A stretch of DNA of 64,000 nucleotides from Pseudopyrenochaeta lycopersici (taxonomy: Eukaryota > Ascomycota > Dothideomycetes > Pleosporales > Pseudopyrenochaetaceae): contig NHZP01000015.1 of NCBI GenBank assembly GCA_003313425.1, positions 930,001-994,000 of the forward strand, written 5' to 3'. The number at the start of each line of letters is the position of its first letter. Positions within the stretch are counted from its first letter, which is position 1. Both the position numbers and the translations under genes were made by a program. The notes beneath the pieces were generated by a model, which was given only the letters and a program-made list of their open reading frames with translations, did not search any database and was not told the origin of the DNA. Shown piece after piece: positions 1-11,800 of this stretch.

Positions 1-9
1 CTGTAAATT

Positions 10-1820
10 TTACTCGTAGCGGATCACTGGCATCTTGAATGTCTTGTTTCCACGAATAAACCAATGTCCCAACGCGCCAATTACGACAGCTCCGAAAATC
101 GGTCCCGCATAGTTCATGTTGTCCTTTGTGACCGGCAAAATCTGTGGGAAGGGCATCCAAAGCACCACGTATATCAGGTAGCAGAGCGCAGCTATGTTGA
201 CCGGTACACCTATCGCGCCCATTTTGAACGGCCCGTACGGTGGGGGTGGGCCGCGGAGTTTGCGGAGCAGAATGAACAGAATAGGGAAGAAGTATGATAT
301 GTGGAGGGCGAGGGCTTGCAGGGAGATAAGCGCGTTGAAGGCGGTGGCGCTGGCGATGTAGATTAGGGAGAGACAGGTGACAATTGTTCCGACGAGAAGA
401 AGGGCATTCACGGGGAGTTTGAGCGTGGGGTGGACCTGCAAGCTGTTAGCTAGAATAGAGCTTTAAGGGTGTTACAGGAACTTACATATGCGAAGAATTT
501 CGAGAATGGCAAACCGTTGTCGCGCGCGAAGACCCACACCAGACGCGAGACTGAGGCAAAGATGTTGAACAGCGCGAAGAAGAATATAACGGCAATAAGC
601 GAGGTGAGAGCATTAGCCGCAACCCTAGAGCCAGTAATCCCATGAAGGATCCAGAGGAGGGGAAGCGGCGTCGCGACAGCATCCTCAAGTGGACCCATAT
701 AGAAGAGCAAGATGGTAGCGAAAACGATCAACATGGCCGAGTTGACAGTACACGTCAGGATAATGCTTCGAGGCACACGAGTGCGAACCTTCTTTACTTC
801 ATCACCTGCGCAAAATTAGTAGCTGTGTTGACAGGAAGCTTTTCCGGGGCAACGAACACATATGAAGCACACTGTCCGCTCCAGTAACGGAGAACGTCAT
901 GCTCAACAAACCAAGTCCCCAAGATACACCCTTATTGTTCCATCCAGAATCTTCCCAGATCAACGTCTTGAAGACAAAGCTGGGGTCGCTCCGGGGTCCA
1001 AAGACAATGAACACCACGATCACAACGATAAAAAGGCAGATGTGGAGAATACCACCAGTCATCTCAAAGGCGTCGAGAAGCTTTCGGAACCAGAGGTTGA
1101 AGGTGAAGGGGACGATCATAATTGCAATCATGATCAAACTGGTGTGCCATCGCTCGGGTACATAGTTCTCGTTGTTGAAAATGGCGAGGGAGGTGATCAT
1201 GTTGGCTAGGATGGATGGAGGTCCGGCGCAGGCAAAGCACCACGCACCAACAGTGATCCATCCTATTCCCTGCGTCAGCGATGGATGTCGTAGTAACAAT
1301 GAAGGCGTGAATACGCACCTTGTAAAAGGCCCCAGAAGCGAGGAGCAGCAGGAGCAAGATTGGCCGACCAACGATACTGCGCACCAACTGTTGGGTCACT
1401 ATATTCCTGTCAGGCTCAATGCATGAGCTTATGCGTAAAGGGACTCACATAGAGGCTAACTCAGCGAGCGAAAAGCCGACGACGCAGGCACCAAAGCCTG
1501 CCAGAAAGGAGCCGTAAAAAATGGACGCAGGCCCACCATTGGTCAGCGCGAATTGGAAGGTGACGGCAAACGACTCCCACGAAGCGAGAATAATCACTCC
1601 GAAGTTAACAACGGCTGCTAGGTTGATATACCGCTGCCATATCGTTAGGCGTTCCGCTACGCGTTTGGGCAGCATAGGGCTAACATACCTCAAGACCGGT
1701 CACGGATCGTTGCTCTCCCGAAGGAGTACCAGACGGAGGGACTTCCGCCTTGTCGCCGTGGCTGGAGCCTTGCTCGACGACATCAAGATCAGTAGTCTCC
1801 TTATAATTGTTCAGCTCCAT
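10..1820 (-). CDS. APC-superfamily permease (choline/GABA permease type)
   Basis: A plasma-membrane secondary transporter of the fungal amino acid/choline transporter family (HNM1/UGA4-like); the substrate cannot be read from sequence. I join six exons on the minus strand: 1820-1689, 1633-1449, 1398-1319, 1262-858, 805-486 and 435-10. All junctions are GT-AG and stay in frame, giving 515 residues, the usual size. A hydrophilic N-terminus of about 44 residues precedes about 12 membrane segments. Family motifs are visible: ALTNGGP in the first helical pair, ELASIDPTVGAQYRW after the second junction, GWITVGAWCF, and ARDNGLPFS in the later cytoplasmic loop. The start is the ATG at 1820; the first intron (55 nt) contains a CTAAC branch-like site. 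It is divergent from the rhodopsin-domain gene. The family call is firm; choline, GABA or another amino acid remain alternatives. Confidence 0.9.
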
Positions 1821-2918
1821 GTCGTCAGTAATCTCCCGGTGGAGTGGTAAGTGGATGATCGAGGAATTGGAAAGTTAAAAGAAACCTTCGAGAGGCGGAA
1901 TCCCCACTCGAGAATCGACACCAGAACATTACAGGCAATCGAGGACCTGTGCTACGTGGCTACCCGTATTGATTGGGAGCCCTTCTCTTGGGTCGTATTC
2001 CAAGACTCGGTTCATGCACGGCGTCCGGCTCTCAAACACACAACAGGGTTATTCTGTTCTTCCCACTTCCCCGTTGTTGAACGTGCGTGGTCGACTGAAT
2101 CAGCCCGTATCTCGACGCGGACGAATCACCTGGCGAACAGGAGCGGAGACAGCGCCGGATGTGCCATTTGGGAGAAAGCTGACAGCAACGGGAGGGGGAT
2201 CATACCTGGAGAGAGATTAAGGTTCTTGCTCCAGCTAATAGGCTCCCAAGTTCCGCCGCCGCCCGCAGAGTTCCCGCAGCGAATAGCGGCACTTTTGCTT
2301 TTTCGCGCCTAACTTGACGCGCGTGGAAGCGGGAAATGTGCGAGAACGAACGGAGCGATGCTGGTTGCAGCTAAGCGACCGCGGGTGTACTACAGTACGT
2401 GCCGCTCCGCTTCATTTATGCCGTTGACATTAGCTAGTTGCAGCTTTTAGCACCGCCTTCCTGCCTGTGTCTGATTCAATCCGTGATAATTAACGCGTGA
2501 TCGAACTGGCAGATGACAGGTCCTGCACCACTGATTCGCCGACTAAGCGAGGCGTGACGGGGGGAATGCAACCGAACACCAAAGTGTCAAGAAATGGAAT
2601 TAGCGTTGCGCATGTGCACAAAGTCGTCCCTGCAGTCGGACCAAAACCCGTCGAATCACAAGAGGCCGCTCCCGTGTTACCAAGGCATGGCTCAGATGGC
2701 TGGCGCATGGGGCATCGCTGGGTCGTACCCCCAAGTTTCCAACCCAAGGCATGGGGGAGATCGACGTCGGTGGGCATCGGTGAGAAATATGGCTGGGCCG
2801 TGGACTTGGTTGGCGTGGAAGGGCCGCTCTTATTGTCAGCACAGGCTGCTTCTTTCTCCTTGCAACGATCGTTCTCACAATTCAGAGCATCAGGCTTAGG
2901 CCGAAGGGAGGAACAAAA
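1821..2918. other. Intergenic region between divergent genes
   Basis: This 1.1-kb stretch separates the permease (-) from the rhodopsin-domain gene (+) and must carry both promoters. Overlapping open frames of 80-170 codons occur on both strands near 1850-2310 and 2490-3020, but they lack recognisable domains and splice context. I see no RNA gene or repeat. Confidence 0.5.
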
Positions 2919-4306
2919 ATGGTACCCGCAAGTATGGACGACGGTCCACGGAATGCTCCATCGACGAGGAGCGGGTTCGTCCTTGTCTCCACCTATTCAT
3001 GGATGTGCATCACGCTAGGTGTAGCAATAGCGCGCTTCGGGCAAGGCTATGTTGTGCACAAAATCGATATTGGTCCAGATGATGGGACGATACTTGCAAG
3101 TAGTGTAAGATATCGAACATTGTCGTAGCCTGTAGATCCATGCTGATACATAATACAGATTGTGTATCTGGGGGCGACGATCAGCTGGCAGTATGCTGTC
3201 AATGGAGGCTTAGGAAAGAATCCGGCGGACGTCAGCGCCGATGACATGATCCTATTCTTCAAGGTCTCTATTTTCATCCTCCATTGACGTTCCTTCACTG
3301 ACCATGACCCCTATAGGCAACTTACATAGCGGCTTTGCTCGGTATCGTTTCGATGGCCCTGGCAAAGTTCTCGTCTGCTTTCCTCATTGAAAGGGTGGCG
3401 CCACAGACAAGAAAAGCGAAGATGTTACTGTTTGGCATGATAGGTATTTGGAGCGTATTTTCAGTCTTTGCTGTAGCTTTCGAATGCGGTGTGCCCAAAT
3501 GGACTATCAAGTCAAGGCAATGCGGCAATGGCGGGCTTTTGATATCAGTGATCGTGTTGAACCTGGTCTCGGACCTGGTGTTGGCTGGGTGGATCATACC
3601 AACGCTATGGTCGTTGTCGCTAGCTCGAGAAAAGTGTACGACTGCTACAATACTCTTCGGAGCTCGAGCGATGTAGGTATCATTTTATATGGAATTTAGA
3701 AGGTTGCTGACTTCAAGTACAGAGTCTCCGTAGTTGCCGGAGTGCAAGTCTGGGCTGTAATCAAAGCTGACCAAAGCAATGACCCGGGTCGTATGTCGAT
3801 TTGCACTTAAATCGAATGGTCACTAACAAGACACAGGTGATACTGTCAACCTTGCTCTAACGACACAGTAAGTACTATGTAGAGATAGTGAGCACTGTCT
3901 GACTGTTTTCAGGGCCGTAACTAGTTTATCTCTAATCGTAGCCAGCATTCCACGAATCAAACGTTTCCTTGGTGTCGGTGGCAGTGGGATCTTATACCCC
4001 CAAATACAGCCGACTGAATTTTCACTCTCTCGGAGGTCTTTAAGTCGTCGAGAGTCGCACACTACCGAACCGAAATTGGTGCCGTCCGGATCGGGAAAGT
4101 TCACGGTGACTGTGACGTCGAAGGGATCGAAAGAGAGGAAGAAATCGAGGCCACAGTCAGATTGGCAGGGTCTAGTATCAATGGGCACCAAGGAGGACGA
4201 GCACACTAGCACGTCGAGTTTGTTTGAACATGACGACCACGGAGGAGTTATGATGCAGCAAGAAGTTAGAGTGTCTGTCGAGGAGAGGAGTATTCGAAGA
4301 AACTGA
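2919..4306 (+). CDS. Rhodopsin-domain integral membrane protein (Pth11/SAT4-like)
   Basis: A seven-helix fungal membrane protein of the type grouped under the fungal rhodopsin domain (Pth11-related without CFEM); such proteins are thought to sense surface or chemical cues, but no ligand is known here. Six exons join in frame: 2919-3104, 3159-3263, 3317-3672, 3723-3790, 3837-3867 and 3913-4306, giving 379 residues. Family signatures include GPDDG after the first helix, a YLGATISWQYAV helix, and an SVVAGVQVWAVIK helix before the last membrane span. The cytoplasmic tail of about 120 residues is Ser/Arg/Glu-rich. An alternative start is the ATG at 2934. Membrane topology and family are well supported; the role is inferred. 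Confidence 0.82.
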
Positions 4307-6300
4307 TATTCTGTTGGTCCCGACACGAACCCGACAACACTTGATTGAAAAGTCTCCAGACGTGAAGAATTGCATGATAATACGACCTTCTGTGTACGGT
4401 GATGCTTGAACATTTTAGACAGGCCAAGCAAGGAAGTGGTAGAGCTGTGGGTATCACGGTCCTGACTCGTCGGCTCCCATTCCTGCTAACCGCGACGCTT
4501 TCGAGCCCGCGCGCGTGTGTAGCGCTGCCAGATAACAGTCTGTCAGTGCCATTGACTTCATCACCTTGCACCATCGTCAATTGAGGGATTCTCTCTTGCA
4601 TGGTAATCAATATGAGATGGGTTACCGTAGCGCTTTGTACCCGCCACTCACGTCTGATTATTTCTCTCGAGAGCTTGGAAATACGGCCTATTTCTCCTAA
4701 ATGCCGAACTCTCTTGGAAATGACTAAAGAGCCCAGATAGATCCCTTTGGGCGCCTGGTCAGTGACCCGATTTTCACATTATTAGCTACAAGATTTGCAG
4801 GCTAATATTCTCATCTTGGAACTTCCGCAGGATGCAGAGACTGTTTTGTTTGACATCGAATGTGTCTCCCAAAACAAATCCAATTTTGCAAAGCTGGGGA
4901 CCGTGCCCGCCTAAGCGTAATACTTGCGAAACAAGCTCTCCTGAAATAATCTCCGTATAGCCTTCACAATCTGGAGAATCATATATCGCCCGGTTAAATT
5001 CAAACAAAAGTAATCCCACAGTTTCCGCTGGTGCTTGCTATAATGCGGTGTTTGAAATTGTTTATAATCATCATGGGATGATCATCGCTTCTCCAATGAC
5101 CATATGATCAGTTGACATTTCTTCAGTCGAAAGTCTTAGTTCCGTCTCGGCAGCGGGGACATGACTTGGCTAAGCGCCAACTGGATCGTCTGCACTTAAG
5201 CTTCAGAACCAGCTCTGGCCAATGCATCTGGATGCATAGACGTGTCCGGTGTATGATAAGACTGCAAATATCAGTTAGGGAATGCCTCACTAACCTTTTG
5301 TTTTGCGTTTCTTGTCTTGCCTGAATAAAGGTGGTGAGTTGACTGACTTAGAAGTCACTGATAGGAGCTACGATGGAAGTGAGATCTTATCCAATCGGCA
5401 AGCTTACCCAAGTTCAAGGGTGCTTTGTGTCGCGCTATACCAGGGTCACAAAACTTTGGCTTGTTCGAGCGACTGGAAATCAAGCACATAATTGCTCCTT
5501 CGCTGTACCAGTCCTATTTGTCACTTTGCTGAATGTTATTACTCAAGGTAGGTACACTTTCGTAGCTTCATCTCCAGCCTCGATACATACCAAAATGAAT
5601 AACCCTCAAAATAACTGTGTAATCATGGAGTCGTTCCGACCTATCACAACTGCCCTCCATGTCTTCACCAGCTAGCCCTTCAGTTGAATAAGTGGCATGA
5701 TACCTCTGGCGAGTGGCTTGTGAGCGACAAGTCACAGGGGAGGCTCCCGTGGCGTTGGGCGTTGCCTAGACTAAATTCGGAGCTCGGGTAGACTTCCTCG
5801 GTGTCAGCATTGCTTCGGAGAGGGTGGAGTGCATCCGCAGAAGCCATCTGTCTGTCTTAGCGAGCCCCAACGAATATCTTCATGACTCGCCATGAGCGGA
5901 TCAAATAGGCTGGGAAGGAGCGTGGCCGAGAAGTGAGATCGCAGCACAGCAGGGAAATCATGTTGTTGGGTTTGAGAAGGGATCATGACACGGCTTTCTA
6001 GATAGAGAAGAAAATGAATAGAAACATTCCTTCGAGTTTTTGAACCATGGCCACCTTCAAAAAAAGAATAGAAGCCATTATGTTTAGATGTTTTCTCGAA
6101 CGATAATCGACAAATATGGGCAATTTGCCTGCGACCGCCACCGGGGAAAAAAGAGGATTACAACCCATGCCTCCAGTGATATCCATCTCTTGAAACTGCA
6201 TAGAATTGTGTTGTATCATACATTGATGGTATATGCGCGTCACAAATGCCCCCAAATTCGTATTATTTCCATTACGTGGCAGCTTTGAGAAGCGTCGTCG
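4307..6300. other. Gene-poor accessory interval
   Basis: About 2 kb in which I find no convincing gene. Open frames at 4399-4584, 4786-5019 and 5303-5675 are short, lack domains and do not join by credible splice sites. It borders a helicase relic and may be degraded mobile-element DNA. Confidence 0.45.
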
Positions 6301-6312
6301 TCCTGACATCCT

Positions 6313-6580
6313 GACCAACCTCTCATAGCAACCGGCTCCACGACAGTTGTACGTAAAGGCTGTATTTGTCAAACTGGCTGGGGACGACGTGCCTGTCGGC
6401 GGTCGTTGTTCTTATCCCCTGCAACTCCATAGCAAAGCTGTCCAACGTCCTGCCTTGCACCTTGTAATTCATACATGCGAATGTGGCCGTGTATGGTAGT
6501 CCCTTGCAAGTAATATTGTTGCGCTGCCAACAAATGCTCGACATTTTTTTGAGTATATGCAGGCCTATGTAGAACTCCAA
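6313..6580 (-). pseudogene. PIF1-like helicase remnant
   Basis: The minus-strand frame across 6580-6323 contains a stretch reading GLPYTATFACMNYKVQGRTL followed by DSFAMELQGIRTT and, after a spacer, YSLYVQLSWSRLL. This order matches the C-terminal part of PIF1-like DNA helicases, where an aromatic/Ala-rich strand is followed by a K-x-QG-x-T box (motif V) and then by SLYVQLSR with a conserved arginine (motif VI). Here the conserved SR is changed to SW. Nothing of the Walker A/B half is visible on either side and the frame closes quickly. I read it as a decayed fragment of a transposon-borne helicase (Helitron-type or similar), not a functional gene. Confidence 0.6.
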
Positions 6581-6754
6581 TAAATGAGGAGCGGACTTAA
6601 GCCCGCTGAAATCACGTTATCCGCTGATTAAAGACTAGCCGACGACATCGTTTGCTAGGAAATGAAGTGTGCGGTGAATAGCAGTGCAGGTTCTTACTAA
6701 CCAGAGGATCGCAGACCTTCTCGATGAGTGACATCTATATCGATAAAGTCAAAG

Positions 6755-7670
6755 TCAACAACAGGCAGAGCTTGGCTCCGTTTCTTCCTCCATTCTCGAA
6801 CATTTTACGCCAATATTAGCTTCCCGAGGCCCATTCAGAATCGCTTTAACAGTCTCGTAGTTCTCCTTCCAGACAGAACCCTTACACCGGTTCGTAATAT
6901 CAGATAAAACAACGACTGTCCAGCATACGAAGAGCGAAACGGTTGTGAATACAAAGATCTTTCGGTTGTCTCCAGGAGTTTGCTCTTCCAAGTTATCTCG
7001 CCAAAGAAACCCGAGATATATAACCAGTCCAATCATGTACGCCTCGAGCGAATAATGAAGGAACTTCCGTGGTAACGAAATGAGTAGGACGGCGTAAAGG
7101 TCAGGGACAGCAAATTCGTCCGATTGGTGATCCGCAAGACTCGCGTCATTCACCCAATTGAATAGTTCTTTGTTGGTTAATTGCCTACTGACCGTCATTT
7201 GTTGATTACATGCGCAGAGGACAGCAGTGAGGCCGGATAGAAGGCTAAAAAACCACATAGCTCGAGCAACCCAAGTGATCTCGGCAATTGCAGGGAGTAT
7301 TATCGATGCCAGTGCAATAGTGGCAATGATGGTTCCCTTGAAATGTAATATTCGTGAGCAAATGCGTAAAACGATTGAGCGAAACTGAACGGAGCCTTGT
7401 AAGTTGTGCGAAAGGCTGAGACAAACTTACAGCTACAGCGACGGCCGCATTTTCTGACTGTTGTGAGCCACGGAATACCTCAAATAACTTTGGTTTCCGC
7501 TGTGTGATTAGCTGGCGTATCATACACCACGCCTGCTGACAACCGCAAATGTGAAGCAGAATCGACTCGAAGCCATAGAGAAGGTACCAGAGTAGAATGC
7601 GGTGGTACAGATTTTTTATATCTTGAGCAATGAGTTTGAGAAAGGTCCCCCGACGCCTACGAGACGCCAT
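6755..7670 (-). CDS. Hypothetical multi-pass membrane protein
   Basis: I do not recognise the family. Two exons, 7670-7431 and 7336-6755, join at a GTAAGT donor and a CAAG acceptor and read through in frame to 273 residues. Joining them restores a clean hydrophobic helix (AGTIIATIALASIILPA) that neither open frame shows alone, which supports the splice. At least five membrane segments can be seen: near residues 20-40 (ILLWYLLYGFESILL), 81-100, 105-120, about 180-195 (YMIGLVIYLGFLW), and about 210-230 (FVFTTVSLFVCWTVVVL). The C-terminal tail of about 40 residues is acidic/Cys-containing. The start is the ATG at 7670, in the sequence MASRRRRG. It lies between a helicase relic and a TA-rich tract, so it is probably an accessory gene. 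Confidence 0.6.
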
Positions 7671-8812
7671 TTCGTCGTTTCGCACTTGGAAATAGGATTG
7701 AGGGGTAACGAGATAGCCAGCTCAGCTGGGTGAGCAACACCGTGTTTCGAACACGTGACAGAAAGAGCTACCTTTGAATTCGTGACTTTGCAGGCCCGTT
7801 CCACAGGCTGATCCATGAACGGTCCAAACGACATTTAGGCGGACACGTGCATTGTTTCGATAAAGCAATATATATTCTCGGGCGCCGGACCCAAGCCTCT
7901 GCTTGGCGTAGCACCTGTGGGATGTTGGTGCCTAAGCAAAATCGCGAATTTACTCAGGAATCTCTAACATGAAACAATTCCACTATCCATAAACACTCGA
8001 CAATGCTACGACCTCTCTCACTTCGTTCCTCAAGGCTCTTAGCAAACCGCCCGCGTTTTGTGTCTTCCTGTATTCTGTGCTTCTATAATAAGAGATGACA
8101 CTCATCCCAAGTAGCTAGAGTGTACAGCTACACTCAATGACGGTCATCTACTATCAGTAATTTTATTTACTCAACGATACCAGCTTAAGCTTGGTTTTCC
8201 TTATCCGCTAAGTTTTGAGTAGTAACTATGGTAGTAACAGTACATAATCATGCTTGCCACGTTAGCTGTAAGGCTAATATGGGTCACTGAACACTATAGC
8301 TAGATTCTCGAACTAAATATACAAAAATATGTCTTATTTTAAGGACCTTATTTGTCAAGCCCTGTGAGACCGACTAAGCTAGGTCATGTTAAGCGAGGCT
8401 CCAAGCAGGCTTCCAGGCTTGCATACCGCGGCTGCAGAAGCTTGAATATCTATATATGTACTATATGCGTGAGATCAGCTATCGACGTTATAGACTAAGT
8501 AATCTTTAGACCTCTTAAAGTAACGCTGTGTGAGGAGCATAAACTCACAGGAGCTAGCTTATGGACGTAAAGTTGGTCCTCGCAGATCAACCAAACATGC
8601 TGCTGAAAACTATAGTCTCATGAATTGATTCGCCCGAGCCCAGACTATCGATTACGATTTACAGTAGCGTGTGCTAGTCCTTCGCGGAACTATGATCGAA
8701 GAACAAGAGTATGCACGCAATATCCAAAACTGTTCTATATTAACTAAAAATTTTATATGAACTCGCCTGATTATGCCCCAACACTTATCTGAACTTTCTT
8801 GTCATCTGTGTG
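7671..8812. other. TA-rich, gene-free tract
   Basis: From about 7860 to 8800 the composition shifts to A+T, with frequent TA steps and CTAG/TAGCTA words, and no open frame of note. This is what repeat-induced point mutation (C to T at CpA) leaves in filamentous ascomycete repeats, though I have not measured the indices. It separates the orphan membrane protein from the 3' end of the HET gene. Confidence 0.5.
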
Positions 8813-11161
8813 CTATCCTAGTTTGATTTTAATAGGACCAGTAGCATGGGCTTCCCAGATGTGTTTGGGCACCCAGCCACATGCGCGTCGATACGCGACG
8901 CCTTTCTTGCGCTCGATCCATAGCACATTATAGAATTCGCATAACGGGTCTTCCTGAGTGCTGGACGACAGTTGCTCCTTATGGTACAATTGTCGAAGCA
9001 CTTCAGTTCTAGCCTTGATCCAAATCATCGATCGAGAAACCCCAGATCTGGAAGCCTTAATCTTTGAGTGCGCACGGTTGTTTACTTCTTTGATAAGATC
9101 ATAAAACTTGTGCTTGAGAGCATCGTCATCTGCTGCTTCAGGGCGGAAAGCCATGCTTAGGTTAGATAATAACGCATACCTTCCCCGCTCCCCAAGCCAC
9201 TGCGGTCGATAGCCTAGAATTCTGCAATTACGTCCAGTTCCATAGCTACCGTTCCCAGATTCGAAAACGCACCACTCTAGTGATGCCCTAAGGTCTGACG
9301 CATTTGCACTTCCTTTAGATATGGCGATGAGCTCTAGAGACATATTGGCATCTACAGGTTCTGTGCTCATCAAACGTAGTAGTCCTGCAAAGGCGTGACT
9401 TGGCTGTTGAAGTACAAGAATGGGGCAACCCTTTTTTGCATCTGGACCTCGTAAGAAGGTTTCGTCTTCAACCACGGACAACTTGGATGGACCTAGCTCA
9501 ATTGAAACAGGTCTTATCTCCTCATAGGGCTTGAAAACAGTTGCTGGGAAGAAGACTGTGGCGGTGGTGTTGAGTATTAAGTGTGGGGAGAAGTAAAGAG
9601 TTGATCGCTCTGGGTCCCCTCGAAGCGGTATGGGGTGTTTGAAACGAACATTTTTGTCTGTTTCATGTGTAAAGTACAAAGAGCCAGTTCGTGAGGTTTC
9701 GTGGCGCGCCCACCCGTCTGGCAACGGCGCATCTCTAATCAACCGCATTCCGACATGGTGGTCGAATATGTTCGGTTCGAGCACTGCATCCGGCTGATCA
9801 TGATCGCTGGCTATACACCAGTCTATGATGTTCATAGTACGCCAACTACGGGCTCGCCCTTGATAATTTGGGTCATCTAGGAAGGCCAAACCAGAGCGAA
9901 GACTCCACGGGTCCACGAGACATTGCCAACCGCACCATGCCCATGATGGAAGGCTGGAGATAGTACTAGAGCTATCAAAAGTGTCGATATTTTCGCGTCG
10001 ATCTACACGTCGTTCGGCTATACTGACAGGTTGCCACAGCAGAACATGATTCAGGAAGAGCTTTGGAATACCGCATATGAATCCCCCAGGAAAAGCTTTG
10101 ACCAAGGCGTTCAGCACACCGGAGAAACCTAGGAGCGCATCTTGAGGGTATGAAAACTCTCGGCCGTTGTAGGGACAAATAAGATCAACATAGAAGCCGA
10201 AGTCAGGCCACCAGCGAGTTGAGAATCGCGTACCCATATCGGCGCGTAGTGGAATACCTCTTAAGTTGTGACCTGGTAAGAGATCCACTCCATCCCACAT
10301 ACAGCATTGGCAATCCCAGAAGACTCCCTCTTCGGTGAAGACCGCAGCTCTTTTACACAAAATTTGCTCCTGGTATGTCCATCCTCTGGTTGACCATCGA
10401 GAACTGTCGAGAACTCCGTAAAGACGACTCATAATCCTGATAGGTTCACCTTTAGCCAGTTCAAATAACTCAGGAGAGTTGTTCGCAAAGTCTATTTCCC
10501 CCTCGCATTCAATATCTGGAAAGCGCCATCGATGACTGGGGTTCATAGATTTGAATGAAGGCCACTCAGGTACCATGCCACCCTGGTACATTATATCAGG
10601 TGCTGCAGCGATGATCGTCAGATACGCGCCAGCATACACCTAGTCCATCTTCGCAACTTCGCTGAGGGTCCCCTTATCATTTTGCAAGATACATAGTCGG
10701 TCTACCCAGAGGTATCGTTCGCCCAATGCGATCGTGACTTCCATAGCGTGACGAATGACGGCTGGTATGCTTGCAGCAATAGGCTCACTCGATAGAGATT
10801 GAGGATTTTGCAAATCTGCCATGTTTGCACCATTAAGGATCAAGGAACGCGGTGTAGGCGTGGATGAGTCTCGAGTCTCCGGCCAAACGTAGCTGAGAGC
10901 CAAGTAGCGATGAGCAGAAAGCCCTGATACAATACACTGCTGATGTGTGTCTATTAGCCATAATGGAACATCTTCTGGCTGTCGCTCTGGTATAGGTATC
11001 GCCACGCAAACATTGCCGTGTAAGGAATTGCATGCATCTATCCATTTGGAGATCTGTATGGTGAAATTAGGCTGATGAGAGAGCAGCGAATGAGCCGTTC
11101 CATTAAGATGCCAACCTTGCTCACGTCTGAGGGCTGTTGAACATTCACCGTGTTCCGCCAT
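8813..11161 (-). pseudogene. HET-domain protein interrupted by one in-frame TAG
   Basis: HET proteins trigger cell death on fusion of incompatible strains (heterokaryon incompatibility). One uninterrupted minus-strand frame runs from the ATG at 11161 to a stop at 8813, broken only by a TAG at 10642-10640, codon 174 of about 783. The HET domain is clear before the stop (RYLALSYVWPE at about residues 85-95, GERYLWVDRLCI at about 147-158) and continues in the same frame directly after it (YAGAYLTIIAAAP). No frameshift or intron of credible size can remove the TAG: the nearest GT...AG pair would be 18 nt. The downstream 608 codons are intact, with GWTYQEQ typical of the family. One C-to-T change (CAG to TAG) could explain the break. 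Either the allele is null, or readthrough yields two products, or the base is an error. Confidence 0.85.
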
Positions 11162-11429
11162 GGTAAGAGTAGCGAGAGAAAGAGAGCATTAAAAACGGAA
11201 ACAAGAATCCTTGTGAGTTTATCATTTTGCTATATTCCTAGGCGACCATCCCGATGAGGAGGAGGAAGGCCATTTATTGCGACTGAATACGAGAATGCAT
11301 CCATTGAGCTTGCGTGGTTATTGAGGCCAAGGTGCGGCTGAAATTGGAGCTAGTTGACGGAGCTGTAGTATGGGCCATGTAACCCACCAACGAGTTTCAC
11401 CACTTAACAAGCATTACCATAAAAATCTA

Positions 11430-11800
11430 TGTGTCGCTCTCGCATCAACTACCATGACTACTCAACAAAGCTTTCAGTCCGCTCGAAATAAGAGTGTAAG
11501 TACTCTAGCTATTAGAGCTATTCGAGTGGAAAAAAGTTTTGAAAGCCTTCTCTAGCTGGTTAGCACGAAAAAGGAGTCGCGATTGATTAACAGGCGGCCA
11601 GAGCTACAGGTTAAGTCTATTAGGAAATTTTACTTGCAGCATGCGCGATGCGAGGATCCTGCTACTATTAGCGCCAGGTTCAATCTTGTACAGGATACGC
11701 GCGACACATACGGGATACCAGAGGCAGAGGCAGATAACTTTGATAAGACTGGGTTCATGCTAGGTGCCACAGTATCGTGAAATGTTGTGACCAGCGCAGA
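11430..11800 (+). mobile_element. Pogo/Fot1-type transposase relic
   Basis: The plus-strand frame at 11583-11780 reads KSIRKFYLQHARCEDPATI, then a VQDTRDTYGIPEAEA segment, then NFDKTGFMLG. This is the layout of the Tc1/mariner-superfamily Pogo/Fot1 DDE transposase around the first catalytic aspartate (consensus NFDETGF), here with Glu changed to Lys. The upstream frame at 11450-11555 (LAIRAIRVEKSF) may be the decayed helix-turn-helix part. Stops interrupt both, and downstream to about 12200 only scraps with several stops can be matched. No terminal inverted repeats were identified by eye. The copy is dead. Confidence 0.7.

Noticed and set aside
1851..2312. Plus-strand open frame of 153 codons upstream of the permease
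   Set aside because: It overlaps other long frames on both strands, has no domain, and lies where the two divergent promoters should be.
2497..3018. Plus-strand frame of 173 codons overlapping the start of the rhodopsin-domain gene
   Set aside because: It is in a different frame from the well-supported gene, has no recognisable sequence and no splice partner.
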